A DNA stretch of 64,000 nt from Janthinobacterium violaceinigrum (GTDB lineage: Bacteria; Pseudomonadota; Gammaproteobacteria; Burkholderiales; Burkholderiaceae_D), in assembly GCF_009208555.1 (NCBI RefSeq), contig NZ_WFLI01000022.1:35959-99958 (forward strand), read 5' to 3'. Under the pieces are notes generated by a model. It did not search any database. It was not told the origin of the DNA and saw only the letters and a program-made list of their open reading frames with translations. Positions 34,362-42,682 of this stretch are shown piece by piece (the stretch's first letter is position 1; the number at the start of each line of letters is the position of its first letter). The translations under genes and the position numbers were made by a program.

Positions 34362-36800
34362 TCAACGCGAACGCCAAACGGCACCGGCTGATTCATTCGG
34401 CTGCGTCAAGCGCTCGATCACTTCGCGCGTCAGGCTGGCCGAGCTGACTTGTTCGGCTTTCGCGCGGGCGGCGTTCAAGGAGCTGGAAAACACCGTTTGC
34501 GGCTGCTCCAGGCTGGCGCGCAGGGCGGCCAGTTCGCGCTCCTGCTGCTGCGCGCGCTCCATCTCCAGTTCCAGCAACTGCTGCTTGGCCGCCGCCATCG
34601 CGCGCGTGGTCTCGGCAGCCTTGCGCTGCAGGGCCGCGTGGGCCTGGGCATTCGCCAGCAAGGCCTGTTGCGCGGCGAGCTTCTCGCTGGCGGCCTGCTG
34701 CGCGGCCAGTTCCAGCTGTTCGCGCTGGCGCATGGCCTCGAGCGCCTGCTGTTCCAGGGCGGCGCGCGCTTCGGCTGCCGCCGTCGCCTGCTTTTCCGCT
34801 TCCAGGCGGCCGGCAATCGCTTGCGAGGCGCGCTCTTCGGCACTGCTGGTCTGGCGCTGCTGCACCAGTTTTTGCGCGATCAGGGCCAGCGACTCGCGCT
34901 CGGCGGCGACAAAATCGCGCTCGGACGCCAGCAGCGCTTCGGCGGCTTGCGCCTTGTCTTCTTCCACGCGGGCGCGCTCGCTGTGCACCTGCCCCAGTTC
35001 CACGGCCAGGCGCGCCTGCGCCTGCACGGCTTGCGCAGCGGCCACTTTCTGCTCGCCTTCGACCAGCGCCTGGTCCATCAAGATACGGATGGCATCGGCT
35101 TCCTTTTCCGCCGCTTCCCGCAGGGCCTGTTCGGCCGCGTGCTGGCCGCGCAGCAGTTCCGCTTGCGCGCCTTCGGCCGCGATGCGTTCCTGCGCCGCGT
35201 TGAACGCCAGCGCTTCTGCTGCCAGTTTTTCTTTCAGGGCGGCGATGGCAGCCTGTTCGGCAGCCACGCGCTCCTGCTCCGCCTGCAGTACCTGCTCCGC
35301 CTGCACGGCTTTTTCCTGCGCCAGCTGCGCTGCCTGTTCCTGCGCAGCCAATGCAGCCGCGCCGGCATCGACTTCGGCCTGCTCGGCCACGTTCTGGCCG
35401 GCGGCCAGCTCGGCCGCCTGGCGCGCCAGTTCCGCGCGCTCCTGTGCCAGGCTGGCGGCGCGCTGCTGCTCTTCCAGTTCGCGCGCTGCCGCCACGGCGG
35501 CTGCCTGCTCGGCCGCTTCGCGGGCCTTCGTCTGTTCCAGTGCCGCCGTTTCCGCTTCCAGCTTGGCGTGGCCGGCGATTTCCGCATCCTGTTCGGCCGT
35601 CACGCGGGCCAGCGCCACGGCGCGCAGCTGGCGGTCCACCTCGATGCGCGCCTCGGTGGCGGCCAGGATGCGCACATCGGCATCGCGGCGCGCTTGCGCG
35701 CTGGCCACGGCGACCATTTCCAGGCGCTCGCGGTGGATGGCCGCGTCGCGCAATTCCTTTTCCGTCTGCAGGCGCAGACGCAGCGACTGCGCCGCGTGGC
35801 GTTCCGATTCCGCCTGCGCCAGGGCGATGGCTTCGCGTTCCTGTTCCAGGTGCGCCAGCGCGCGCGCTTCTTCCAGGGCGCGCACTTCGGCGGCGGCGCG
35901 GTTGAAGGCCGATTCCAGCGCGATCTGGTCGGCGCGCTCGCGCTGCACCGTCAGATCGAGCGCTTCGCTTTCCGCTTCGGCCAGCATCTGCGCCGTCTGG
36001 CGCGCGCCGTGCGCATGGCGCTCGCGCTCGCGGGCCAGCACGGCGACTCTGGCGTCGGCCGAGGCGATACCCACCATTTCTTCCTTGGCCGCCTGCACGG
36101 CGGCGACGCGCTCGACGGCCTGCAGGCGCGCCTGCTCCGTCTGCACCTGCAATTCTTCGGCGGCGCGGGCGGCCTGCTCGGCCAGTTCCGACTGCACGGC
36201 CACCTGCTCGCTGGCGCGCAAGCGGCTTTCCTGTTCGGCGCGCGCGCGCTGTTCGGCGGCCAGGCGGATTTCATTGTCCGATTCCACGCGGGCGCGCAGT
36301 TCGGCCGTTTCCTGCTTGACCGCTTCCAGGCGGGCCACGCTGGCTTGCGCGGCGGCGCGCATGGTATCGAGACGTTCGCGGTTGGCGGCAATCGCTTCTT
36401 CGGCCGCCTGCGCATTTTGCTGCGCGGCGGCGGCGGCGGCCGCGTCGATGGCGGCGCGGTCCTCGGCCAGCGAGCGCACGCGCGCCTCGGCCAGCGCGCG
36501 GCTTTCGGCGGCACACGTGGCCTTCGCTTCCGCTTCCACGCGGGCAATCGCCTCGTGGATGGCTTTCAATTCCATTTTCTGGCGTTCCGCGGCCGGTGCC
36601 CTGGCGTCGGCTTCGACTGCCGGTTCCGCTTGCGGCTGGGGCGCAGGGAGCTCGGCGGCAGCAGGCGCGGGCGCTTCGGCCTTGCGCTCCAGGTCCTTGA
36701 AATCATGCAGCGAGACGATGCTGTCCTGGTCGAACTCGTCGTCGGCCGAATAGGCGACGGTGAGGGAGGCGGCCTGGCGCTGATTTTGCTGTGCTTGCAT
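34362..36800 (-). CDS. long Ala/Glu/Gln-rich coiled-coil protein
   Basis: This encodes 812 residues. After a short N-terminal region with DEFDQDSIVSLHDFKDLERK and a Pro-rich stretch (AAELPAPQPQAEPAVE), the protein is an almost uninterrupted charged helix from about residue 75 to 775. It is dominated by Ala, Glu, Gln and Arg with heptad-like spacing. There is no signal peptide or membrane span. The C-terminal tail is short and Ser-rich (SSSLNAARAKAEQVSSAS). It could be a cytoskeletal scaffold or filament, but no defined family signature is visible. Long open frames on the opposite strand are a compositional artefact. Confidence 0.8.
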   Translation of the reverse strand: MQAQQNQRQAASLTVAYSADDEFDQDSIVSLHDFKDLERKAEAPAPAAAELPAPQPQAEPAVEADARAPAAERQKMELKAIHEAIARVEAEAKATCAAESRALAEARVRSLAEDRAAIDAAAAAAAQQNAQAAEEAIAANRERLDTMRAAAQASVARLEAVKQETAELRARVESDNEIRLAAEQRARAEQESRLRASEQVAVQSELAEQAARAAEELQVQTEQARLQAVERVAAVQAAKEEMVGIASADARVAVLARERERHAHGARQTAQMLAEAESEALDLTVQRERADQIALESAFNRAAAEVRALEEARALAHLEQEREAIALAQAESERHAAQSLRLRLQTEKELRDAAIHRERLEMVAVASAQARRDADVRILAATEARIEVDRQLRAVALARVTAEQDAEIAGHAKLEAETAALEQTKAREAAEQAAAVAAARELEEQQRAASLAQERAELARQAAELAAGQNVAEQAEVDAGAAALAAQEQAAQLAQEKAVQAEQVLQAEQERVAAEQAAIAALKEKLAAEALAFNAAQERIAAEGAQAELLRGQHAAEQALREAAEKEADAIRILMDQALVEGEQKVAAAQAVQAQARLAVELGQVHSERARVEEDKAQAAEALLASERDFVAAERESLALIAQKLVQQRQTSSAEERASQAIAGRLEAEKQATAAAEARAALEQQALEAMRQREQLELAAQQAASEKLAAQQALLANAQAHAALQRKAAETTRAMAAAKQQLLELEMERAQQQERELAALRASLEQPQTVFSSSLNAARAKAEQVSSASLTREVIERLTQPNESAGAVWRSR

Positions 36801-36930
36801 GATTTCTCGCTTATTCGGGTGAATTCCGTTGCTTATGGGAATTTATTAACACCATTATCGAGCAGGCATGCACAAATCAGCGCGGTAAGAAGAGCCGCTT
36901 TTACCGCTCTTTTCAGGATTTGCAAGAGAG

Positions 36931-37036
36931 TTAAGCGTCCGAGAAAATGCTCAGGGCAAGGCGCATTGCCGAAGGCAGTACGAATAGTACGCCTAGGCAA
37001 TGCAACGCCGCCATGGGCGTTTTATCGCGCGCTTAA
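36931..37036. repeat. 106-base structured element with terminal inverted repeats
   Basis: The ends TTAAGCG and CGCTTAA are perfect inverted repeats. Inside, GCATTGCC (36963) pairs with GGCAATGC (36996), and within that a GGC-A-GTAC / GTAC-GCC stem forms a smaller hairpin. It differs in sequence from the 112-base repeat but shares a GTAC-loop-GTAC core. The right end overlaps the stop codon of srkA. Confidence 0.7.
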
Positions 37037-38055
37037 ACAGGCCACAATGGCGCTTCATCCATCAAGGCCACCTGCTCGCGCAATTCCAGGATGCGGTCCT
37101 GCCAGTAGCGCTGCGTGTTAAACCACGGGAAGGCGACGGGGAAGGCAGGGTCGTCCCAGCGGCGCGCCAGCCAGGCCGAATAATGGATCAGGCGCAGGGT
37201 GCGCAGCGCTTCGACCAGGTACAGCTGGCGCGGGTCGAAATCGCAAAAGTCTTCGTAGCCGGCCAGGATGTCGCTCATCTGGCGCACCTGGTCGCTGCGC
37301 TCGCCCGACAGCATCATCCACAGGTCCTGGATGGCCGGGCCCATGCGGCTGTCGTCGAAATCGACGAAATGGGGACCCGCGTCCGTCCACAGCACGTTGC
37401 CGCCATGGCAGTCGCCATGCGTGCGCAGCACGGCCACGTCGCCCGCGCGGTCATAGCAGCGCTTGACGCCGTCAAGCGCCTGCTGCGCCACGCTGGAATA
37501 GGCGGCCAGCAGTTCGGGCGGCAGGAAATTACCCTCCAGCAAGAATTCGCGCGGTTCCACGCCAAACGTGTGGTGGTCGAGCGCCGGACGCTCCTTGTAC
37601 GCGGACAGCGCGCCGACGGCGTGGATGCGGCCGATGAAGCGCCCTATCCATTCCAGGGTGGCCGGGTCGTCCAGTTCGGGCGCCCGTCCGCCATGGCGGG
37701 GGAAGACGGCAAAGCGGAAGCCCTGGTACTGGTGCAGGGTGCTGCCGTTGATTTCCAGCGCCGGCACCACCTGGATTTCGCGCTCGACCAGTTCGGACAC
37801 GAACGCGTGTTCCTCCAGGATGGCGGCGTCGCTCCAGCGTTCGGGGCGGTAGAACTTGGCCACCAGGGGCGCGCTGTCTTCGATGCCCACCTGGTAGACG
37901 CGGTTTTCATAGCTGTTGAGCGCCAGCAGACGGCCATCGCCGCGCAGCCCCACGCTGTCGAGCGCGTCGAGCACGCAATCGGGGCTCAGGGCGGAAAAGG
38001 GATGGACGGGCCGGTCGTCCGCGTGCGGCTGGTTTTCATTGTGCATAAGCGACAT
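37033..38055 (-). CDS. srkA: stress-response serine/threonine kinase SrkA (YihE)
   Basis: This 340-residue protein has a choline-kinase-like fold. Visible motifs are LNSYENRVYQVG (ATP-binding loop), PLVAKFYRPERWSDA with the lysine, the catalytic loop THGDCHGGNVLW, and the metal-binding FVDFDDSRMGPAIQDLW. In E. coli SrkA counters envelope and oxidative stress death pathways. I start at 38055 (MSLMHNEN); an ATG at 38046 is also possible, and upstream codons are not gene-like. Its 3' end runs into the 106-base repeat. Confidence 0.92.
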   Translation of the reverse strand: MSLMHNENQPHADDRPVHPFSALSPDCVLDALDSVGLRGDGRLLALNSYENRVYQVGIEDSAPLVAKFYRPERWSDAAILEEHAFVSELVEREIQVVPALEINGSTLHQYQGFRFAVFPRHGGRAPELDDPATLEWIGRFIGRIHAVGALSAYKERPALDHHTFGVEPREFLLEGNFLPPELLAAYSSVAQQALDGVKRCYDRAGDVAVLRTHGDCHGGNVLWTDAGPHFVDFDDSRMGPAIQDLWMMLSGERSDQVRQMSDILAGYEDFCDFDPRQLYLVEALRTLRLIHYSAWLARRWDDPAFPVAFPWFNTQRYWQDRILELREQVALMDEAPLWPV

Positions 38056-38150
38056 TGTAAGGCGCGCGCAGGCCGCCGGTGCAAACACTTCGGTGATGAA
38101 GCGCCGCAAGGCGTATACTGGCGGCTTATATTCAATACAAAGAGCAAGCC

Positions 38151-38849
38151 ATGCAACTCGAACAGCCATTATCAGAAAAAGAATTCGACGAATTAGACCA
38201 ATTCCTGTTGTCGGAGCGCTGCTCCGAAGACGCGATGACCATGGATATGCTGCACGGCTATCTGACGGCCGTCGCCATCGGCCCGGAACCGATCATGCCG
38301 GCCGAATGGTTGCCGCGCGTGTGGGGCGAAGATGCCGAAGATGCGCCGAAATTCAAGAACAGCAAGGAAGAAGAGCGCATCGTCAACCTGATCATGCGCT
38401 TCATGAACGAAGTGCTGGTGACGTTTGAAGTGGCGCCGAAGGAATTCGAAGCCCTGTTCGTCGAACACGACTACGAAGGCCAGACCCTGATCGACGCCGA
38501 AGCCTGGTGCTGGGGCTTCTGGGACGGCATGGAACTGCGTCCCGGCTCGTGGAACGAGATCTGGGATTCCGAAGTGGCCGAGCTGATGCAGCCGATCTAC
38601 CTGCTGGGCGCCGACGAAATCAAGGAAGAAGAGCTGAAACTGGTGGAAGACCCGGTCAAGGCGCACAAGCTGGCGCAGGAACTGGAAGCGAACCTGCCGG
38701 CCATCCACCGTTTCTGGGTACCGCGCCGCAAGGCTCCCGTGCAGACCATGAAGCGCGAAGAGCCGAAAGTGGGCCGCAACGACGACTGCCCTTGCGGCAG
38801 CGGCAAGAAGTTCAAGAAATGCTGCGGCGCCGAGCCGGCAACCGAGTAA
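38151..38849 (+). CDS. YecA/UPF0149 family protein with SEC-C zinc motif
   Basis: This encodes 232 residues. The UPF0149 domain fills the first 170 residues, with MDMLHGYLTAVAIGP and an acidic, Trp-rich middle (DAEAWCWGFWDGMELRPGSW). The C-terminus carries a SEC-C zinc-binding motif, KVGRNDDCPCGSGKKFKKCC, as in the tail of SecA. Such proteins may associate with ribosomes or the secretion machinery; the exact role is unsettled. It is transcribed away from srkA. Confidence 0.92.
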   Translation: MQLEQPLSEKEFDELDQFLLSERCSEDAMTMDMLHGYLTAVAIGPEPIMPAEWLPRVWGEDAEDAPKFKNSKEEERIVNLIMRFMNEVLVTFEVAPKEFEALFVEHDYEGQTLIDAEAWCWGFWDGMELRPGSWNEIWDSEVAELMQPIYLLGADEIKEEELKLVEDPVKAHKLAQELEANLPAIHRFWVPRRKAPVQTMKREEPKVGRNDDCPCGSGKKFKKCCGAEPATE

Positions 38850-38868
38850 TCCCGCAGCAGCATCCCCT

Positions 38869-38893
38869 CTGCGCCGGCGTCCTGCCGGCGCAG
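38869..38893 (+). terminator. strong hairpin after the YecA-type gene
   Basis: CTGCGCCGGC and GCCGGCGCAG form a perfect ten-base stem around a GTCCT loop. No T-run follows, so termination may be partial and the LysR gene downstream may be read through. Confidence 0.5.
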
Positions 38894-38926
38894 CGCTGGC
38901 GCTAGCCTCCGGGCTATAATCGCCGC

Positions 38927-39862
38927 ATGAAACTCCCCGACCTGAACCTGCTCGTTGCCCTCGATATCCTGCTCGAGGAAGGCAGCGCCGTGGCTGCCGC
39001 GCGGCGCATGAATTTGAGCGCGCCGGCCATGAGCCGTACCCTGGCGCGCATCCGCGACGCCATCGGCGACCCCGTCTTCGTGCGCTCCGGGCGCGGCCTG
39101 GCGCCCACCCCGCGCGCGCTGGAATTGCGCGAGCAGGTGCGCGGCGTGGTGGAGCAGGCGCACGCCGTCTTCACGTCCGGCCGCGAAATCGACCTGCGCA
39201 CCCTGGAGCGCACTTTCAGCCTGTGCGCCAACGACGTGTTTGTCGGCGCGTATGGCGGCAAGCTGCGCGACCTGCTGGCCAGCCATGCGCCGAACACGGT
39301 GCTGCGCTTCGTGCCCGAAGGCGACGGCGCCACGGAAAACGACGCCCTGCACTCCGGCCGCATCGACCTGTACATCAGCGCGCGGCGCGCCTTTGCGCCC
39401 GACATCAAGCTGCAGCATCTGTTTTCCACCGGCTTTGTCGGCATCGCCCGCAGCGACCACCCGATCTTCGACAGCCCCATCAACCTGGACAGCTTTACCG
39501 AATACGAACATATCAGCGTGTCGCGGCGCGGCCTGGCGCGCGGCCCCTTCGATACCGTCCTGGCCGAGCGGGGCTACATGCGCCGGGTCTCGCTGATCAC
39601 GCCCAATTTTCAGTCGGCCATCTTCGCCGTCGCCGATTCGCGCCTGCTGCTGCCCCTGATGCCCACGCCCCTGCTGCCCATCGTCGAGCGCCTGGGCTTG
39701 CGCCTGCGCCAGTTCCAGCTGCCCATCCCCGTCGACAAAGTCGACGTGTTCCAGGCCTGGCATCCGCGCCTGGACCACGACCATGCGCACCGCTGGCTGC
39801 GCCGCATGATCAAGGACTTGTGCATGGGGTCGGACCCTTCCGGGTCTGACCCCGGCATTTGA
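38927..39862 (+). CDS. LysR-family transcriptional regulator
   Basis: This 311-residue regulator has the N-terminal winged helix (LNLLVALDILLEEGSAVAAA, then NLSAPAMSRTLARI) and a periplasmic-binding-protein-like effector domain. It precedes the MFS efflux operon on the same strand by about 180 bases and probably controls it. The last 11 residues (GSDPSGSDPGI) are encoded by the GGGGTC palindromic repeat at 39826-39853, so the native C-terminus has been replaced or extended by the repeat. Confidence 0.9.
   Translation: MKLPDLNLLVALDILLEEGSAVAAARRMNLSAPAMSRTLARIRDAIGDPVFVRSGRGLAPTPRALELREQVRGVVEQAHAVFTSGREIDLRTLERTFSLCANDVFVGAYGGKLRDLLASHAPNTVLRFVPEGDGATENDALHSGRIDLYISARRAFAPDIKLQHLFSTGFVGIARSDHPIFDSPINLDSFTEYEHISVSRRGLARGPFDTVLAERGYMRRVSLITPNFQSAIFAVADSRLLLPLMPTPLLPIVERLGLRLRQFQLPIPVDKVDVFQAWHPRLDHDHAHRWLRRMIKDLCMGSDPSGSDPGI
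39826..39853. repeat. GGGGTC palindrome overlapping the LysR 3' end
   Basis: GGGGTCGGACCC (39826-39837) and GGGTCTGACCCC (39842-39853) are inverted repeats with one mismatch around TTCC. It resembles the palindrome at 34312 and lies inside coding sequence. Confidence 0.8.
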
Positions 39863-39913
39863 CTGGGGGGATGTGAACCCACCAGCCAGACAACAAGCCC
39901 AACGACAAAGACC

Positions 39914-39935
39914 GGGGTCAGCCCCATAGGACCCC
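39914..39935. repeat. partial GGGGTC/GACCCC unit
   Basis: GGGGTC (39914-39919) and GACCCC (39930-39935) form a short inverted repeat 60 bases after the full palindrome, in the gap before the MFS gene. It looks like a degraded or partial unit. Confidence 0.5.
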
Positions 39936-40042
39936 AACCCATCATTGCGCCAGACGCAATCCAGACTTCATCAATTATCAATTTTCACAAGATTAACGGC
40001 TACCTATACTGCGTGGACTGATACTCATCCACGGAGTTCCCT

Positions 40043-41584
40043 GTGTCTGCTGTACCCATTTCCGGCGCCGTCCCCGCGGCCGCGCCGTCCCCGCCACCCG
40101 CGCCGCCCGTGCCGGCCGTCTTCGGCCTGCGCATGGCCACGGGCCTGGCCGGCGTGCTGCTGGCCGTGCTGGTGTCCGGCCTGAATGAAAACATCACCAA
40201 GGTCGCGCTGGCCGACATCCGCGGCGCCATGGGCATCGCGCGCGACGACGCCAGCTGGCTCGTCGCCCTGTATGCGGCCGCCTCAGTGTCGGCCATGGCG
40301 TTTGCGCCATGGTGCTCCGTCACCTTTTCGCTGCGCCGCCTGACGGCCGCCGCCATCATCGTCTGCATGGCCGCCGGCGTCCTGTGTCCGTTCGCGCCGA
40401 ACCTGTCCGTGCTGGTCGTCCTGCGCGTGGTGCAGGGCGCAGCCGGCGGCGCCCTGCCGCCCATGCTGATGACGGTGGCGCTGCGCTTCCTGCCGCCCAA
40501 CATCAAGCTGTATGGCCTGGGCGGCTACGCGCTGAGCGCCACTTTCGGTCCCAGCCTGGGCACGCCGCTGGCCGCCTTCTGGACCGAATACCTGGGCTGG
40601 CAATGGGCGTTCTGGCAAGTCGTCCCCGGCAGCATCGTCGCCCTGCTGATGGTGTCCTGGGGCTTGCCGCAAGACCCGCTGCGCCTGGAACGCTTGCGCC
40701 AGTTCGACTGGCGCGGCCTGCTGCTGGGCCTGCCCGCCATCAGCATGCTGGTGGTGGGATTGCTGCAGGGCGAGCGCCTGGCGTGGTTCGCTTCGCCGCT
40801 GATCTGCGTGCTGCTGGGCGGCGGCCTGCTGCTGCTCGTGCTGTTCTTCCTCAACGAATGGTCGCATCCGCTGCCGTTCTTCAAGCTGCAGCTGCTGTCG
40901 CGGCGCAACCTGAGCCACGCCCTGCTGACCCTGGGCGGCGTGCTGTTCGTGCTGCTGGCCGTGATCCTGATTCCCTCGTCCTACCTGGCGCAGGTGCACG
41001 CCTACCGCCCGTTGCAGACGGCGCCCGTGATGCTGATGGTGGCGCTGCCGCAGCTGGTCGCCCTGCCGCTGGTGGCCGCCCTGTGCAATATCCGCGCCGT
41101 CGACTGCCGCTGGGTGCTGGCCATCGGCCTGGCCTTGCTGGCCCTGTCCTGCGTGCTGGGCGCGCGCATGTCGCCGGACTGGATACGCACGCATTTCTAC
41201 CTGCTGCAGGCGGTGCAGATCTTCGCGCAGCCCATGGCCGTGATCCCCTTGCTGCTGCTGGCCACCACGGGCCTGGCGCCGCAGGATGGCCCGTTTGCCT
41301 CGGCCTGGTTCAACACCATCAAGGGCATGTCGGCCGTCGTCGCCACCGGCGTGCTCGAGGCGCTGATCACGCGCCGCAACCATTTTCATTCGACGGTGCT
41401 CAGCGAACGCCTGGGCAACCTGCCCGGCGCCGTGGACGTGCCGGGCCTGGCGCAGCGCATGCATGCGCAAGTCGTCACCCTGACCTCGTCCGACCTGTAC
41501 CTCACCGTGGCCGCCATCGCGCTGGCCATGATTCTGATCATCCCCATCCTGCCGACGCGCGTCTTTCCGCCGCGCGCAGCCTGA
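40043..41584 (+). CDS. MFS efflux permease (DHA2 / EmrB-like)
   Basis: This 513-residue inner-membrane drug:proton antiporter starts at GTG with ACGGAG upstream. About 14 hydrophobic helices fit the DHA2 class. Visible parts are LAVLVSGLNENITKVALADI in helix 1, RVVQGAAGGALPPMLMTV (motif C-like region) and WQWAFWQVVPGSIVALLM. The N-terminus has a Pro/Ala-rich cytoplasmic extension. It is followed 27 bases later by its HlyD-type adaptor and then by an outer-membrane channel, giving a complete EmrAB-TolC-like pump. Confidence 0.92.
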   Translation: MSAVPISGAVPAAAPSPPPAPPVPAVFGLRMATGLAGVLLAVLVSGLNENITKVALADIRGAMGIARDDASWLVALYAAASVSAMAFAPWCSVTFSLRRLTAAAIIVCMAAGVLCPFAPNLSVLVVLRVVQGAAGGALPPMLMTVALRFLPPNIKLYGLGGYALSATFGPSLGTPLAAFWTEYLGWQWAFWQVVPGSIVALLMVSWGLPQDPLRLERLRQFDWRGLLLGLPAISMLVVGLLQGERLAWFASPLICVLLGGGLLLLVLFFLNEWSHPLPFFKLQLLSRRNLSHALLTLGGVLFVLLAVILIPSSYLAQVHAYRPLQTAPVMLMVALPQLVALPLVAALCNIRAVDCRWVLAIGLALLALSCVLGARMSPDWIRTHFYLLQAVQIFAQPMAVIPLLLLATTGLAPQDGPFASAWFNTIKGMSAVVATGVLEALITRRNHFHSTVLSERLGNLPGAVDVPGLAQRMHAQVVTLTSSDLYLTVAAIALAMILIIPILPTRVFPPRAA

Positions 41585-41611
41585 TTTCCATTGTTACGAA
41601 AGAGCTTCACC

Positions 41612-42682
41612 ATGCAAAAACCCATACTGCGCTCGCGCGCATTTCTTCTCGGCCTGGCCTTGCTGGCCTGCGCCCTCGCCTTCACTGCCTGGCGGCTGCT
41701 GTTTTCCCCCGGCGAAGAGCAAGCCACCGATGACGCCTTCGTCAGCGCCGACTACACCGTGCTCTCGCCCAAGGTGGGCGGCATCGTGCGGGAAGTGCTG
41801 GTGGCAGACAACCAGGGCGTGACGGCGGGCCAGCTGCTGGTGCGCATCGACGACCGCGACTACCAGGCGGCCGTCGCCTCGGCGCGCGCCGACGTGGCCA
41901 GCGCCGAAGCCCAGCTGGCCACGAGCCGCGCCACGGTACAGCGCCAGCAATCGGTGATCGAGCAAGCCGCCACCCTGGTCGACGCCAACCAGGCGGAAGA
42001 CACACTGGCGCAGCAGGAGCTGGCCCGCTCGACGCACCTGGCCGGCCAGGGCGCGGGCAGCGTGCAAAGCGCGCAACAGGCGCAGTCGCGCTTCGATGTG
42101 AGCCGCGCGCGCCTGGCGCAAAACCGCGCCGCCCTCGTCGCCACCCGCAAGCAGACGGAAATTTTGCAGGCGCAGCAAGGCGCGGCCGAGGCGGCCCTGC
42201 TGCGCGCCCGCGCCGGCCTGCAGCGGGCCGAACTCGACCTGTCGCACACGCAGCTGCGCGCCCCCATCGACGGCACCGTGGGACGCCGCGCCGTGCGCGT
42301 CGGCGCCCTGGTGGCTCCCGGCGCCAGCCTGCTGGCCGTGGTGCCCCTGAACCGCACGTTCGTCGTGGCCAACCTGCAGGAAACCCAGCTGACCCGCGTG
42401 CGCCAGGGCCAGCGCGCCAGCATCGCCGTCGACGCCTATCCGGGCGCGCTCCTGCGCGGCACGGTGCACAGCATCGCGCCCGCCACGGGCGTCACGTTTG
42501 CCGCCATCGCGCCGGAAAACGCCACCGGCAACTTCACCAAAGTGGTGCAGCGCATCCCCGTCAGAATCGCGCTCGATCCCGGCCAGGATGGCGACAGCCG
42601 CCTGCGCGTGGGCATGTCGGCCGAAGTGCGCATCGATACGGCCATGCGCCGTCAGGACATCCAGCAGGTGAGCGCGCGATGA
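41612..42682 (+). CDS. HlyD/EmrA-type efflux adaptor
   Basis: This encodes 356 residues with one N-terminal membrane helix (about residues 7-27, RSRAFLLGLALLACALAFTAW). The adaptor hallmarks are TDDAFVSADYTVLSPKVGGIV, a long Ala/Gln-rich helical hairpin, and AELDLSHTQLRAPIDGTVG. The EmrA-like YVNANIVEVKPQVSGYV region is represented by the first of these. GAAAGAG precedes the ATG. It overlaps the channel gene by four bases (ATGA). Confidence 0.92.
   Translation: MQKPILRSRAFLLGLALLACALAFTAWRLLFSPGEEQATDDAFVSADYTVLSPKVGGIVREVLVADNQGVTAGQLLVRIDDRDYQAAVASARADVASAEAQLATSRATVQRQQSVIEQAATLVDANQAEDTLAQQELARSTHLAGQGAGSVQSAQQAQSRFDVSRARLAQNRAALVATRKQTEILQAQQGAAEAALLRARAGLQRAELDLSHTQLRAPIDGTVGRRAVRVGALVAPGASLLAVVPLNRTFVVANLQETQLTRVRQGQRASIAVDAYPGALLRGTVHSIAPATGVTFAAIAPENATGNFTKVVQRIPVRIALDPGQDGDSRLRVGMSAEVRIDTAMRRQDIQQVSAR

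Noticed and set aside
34449..37121. Very long plus-strand open frames opposite the coiled-coil gene
   Set aside because: The opposite strand of an Ala/Glu/Gln-rich gene is naturally poor in stops. The translations are low-complexity Leu/Arg/Phe or Ser/Ala/Cys runs with no family features.
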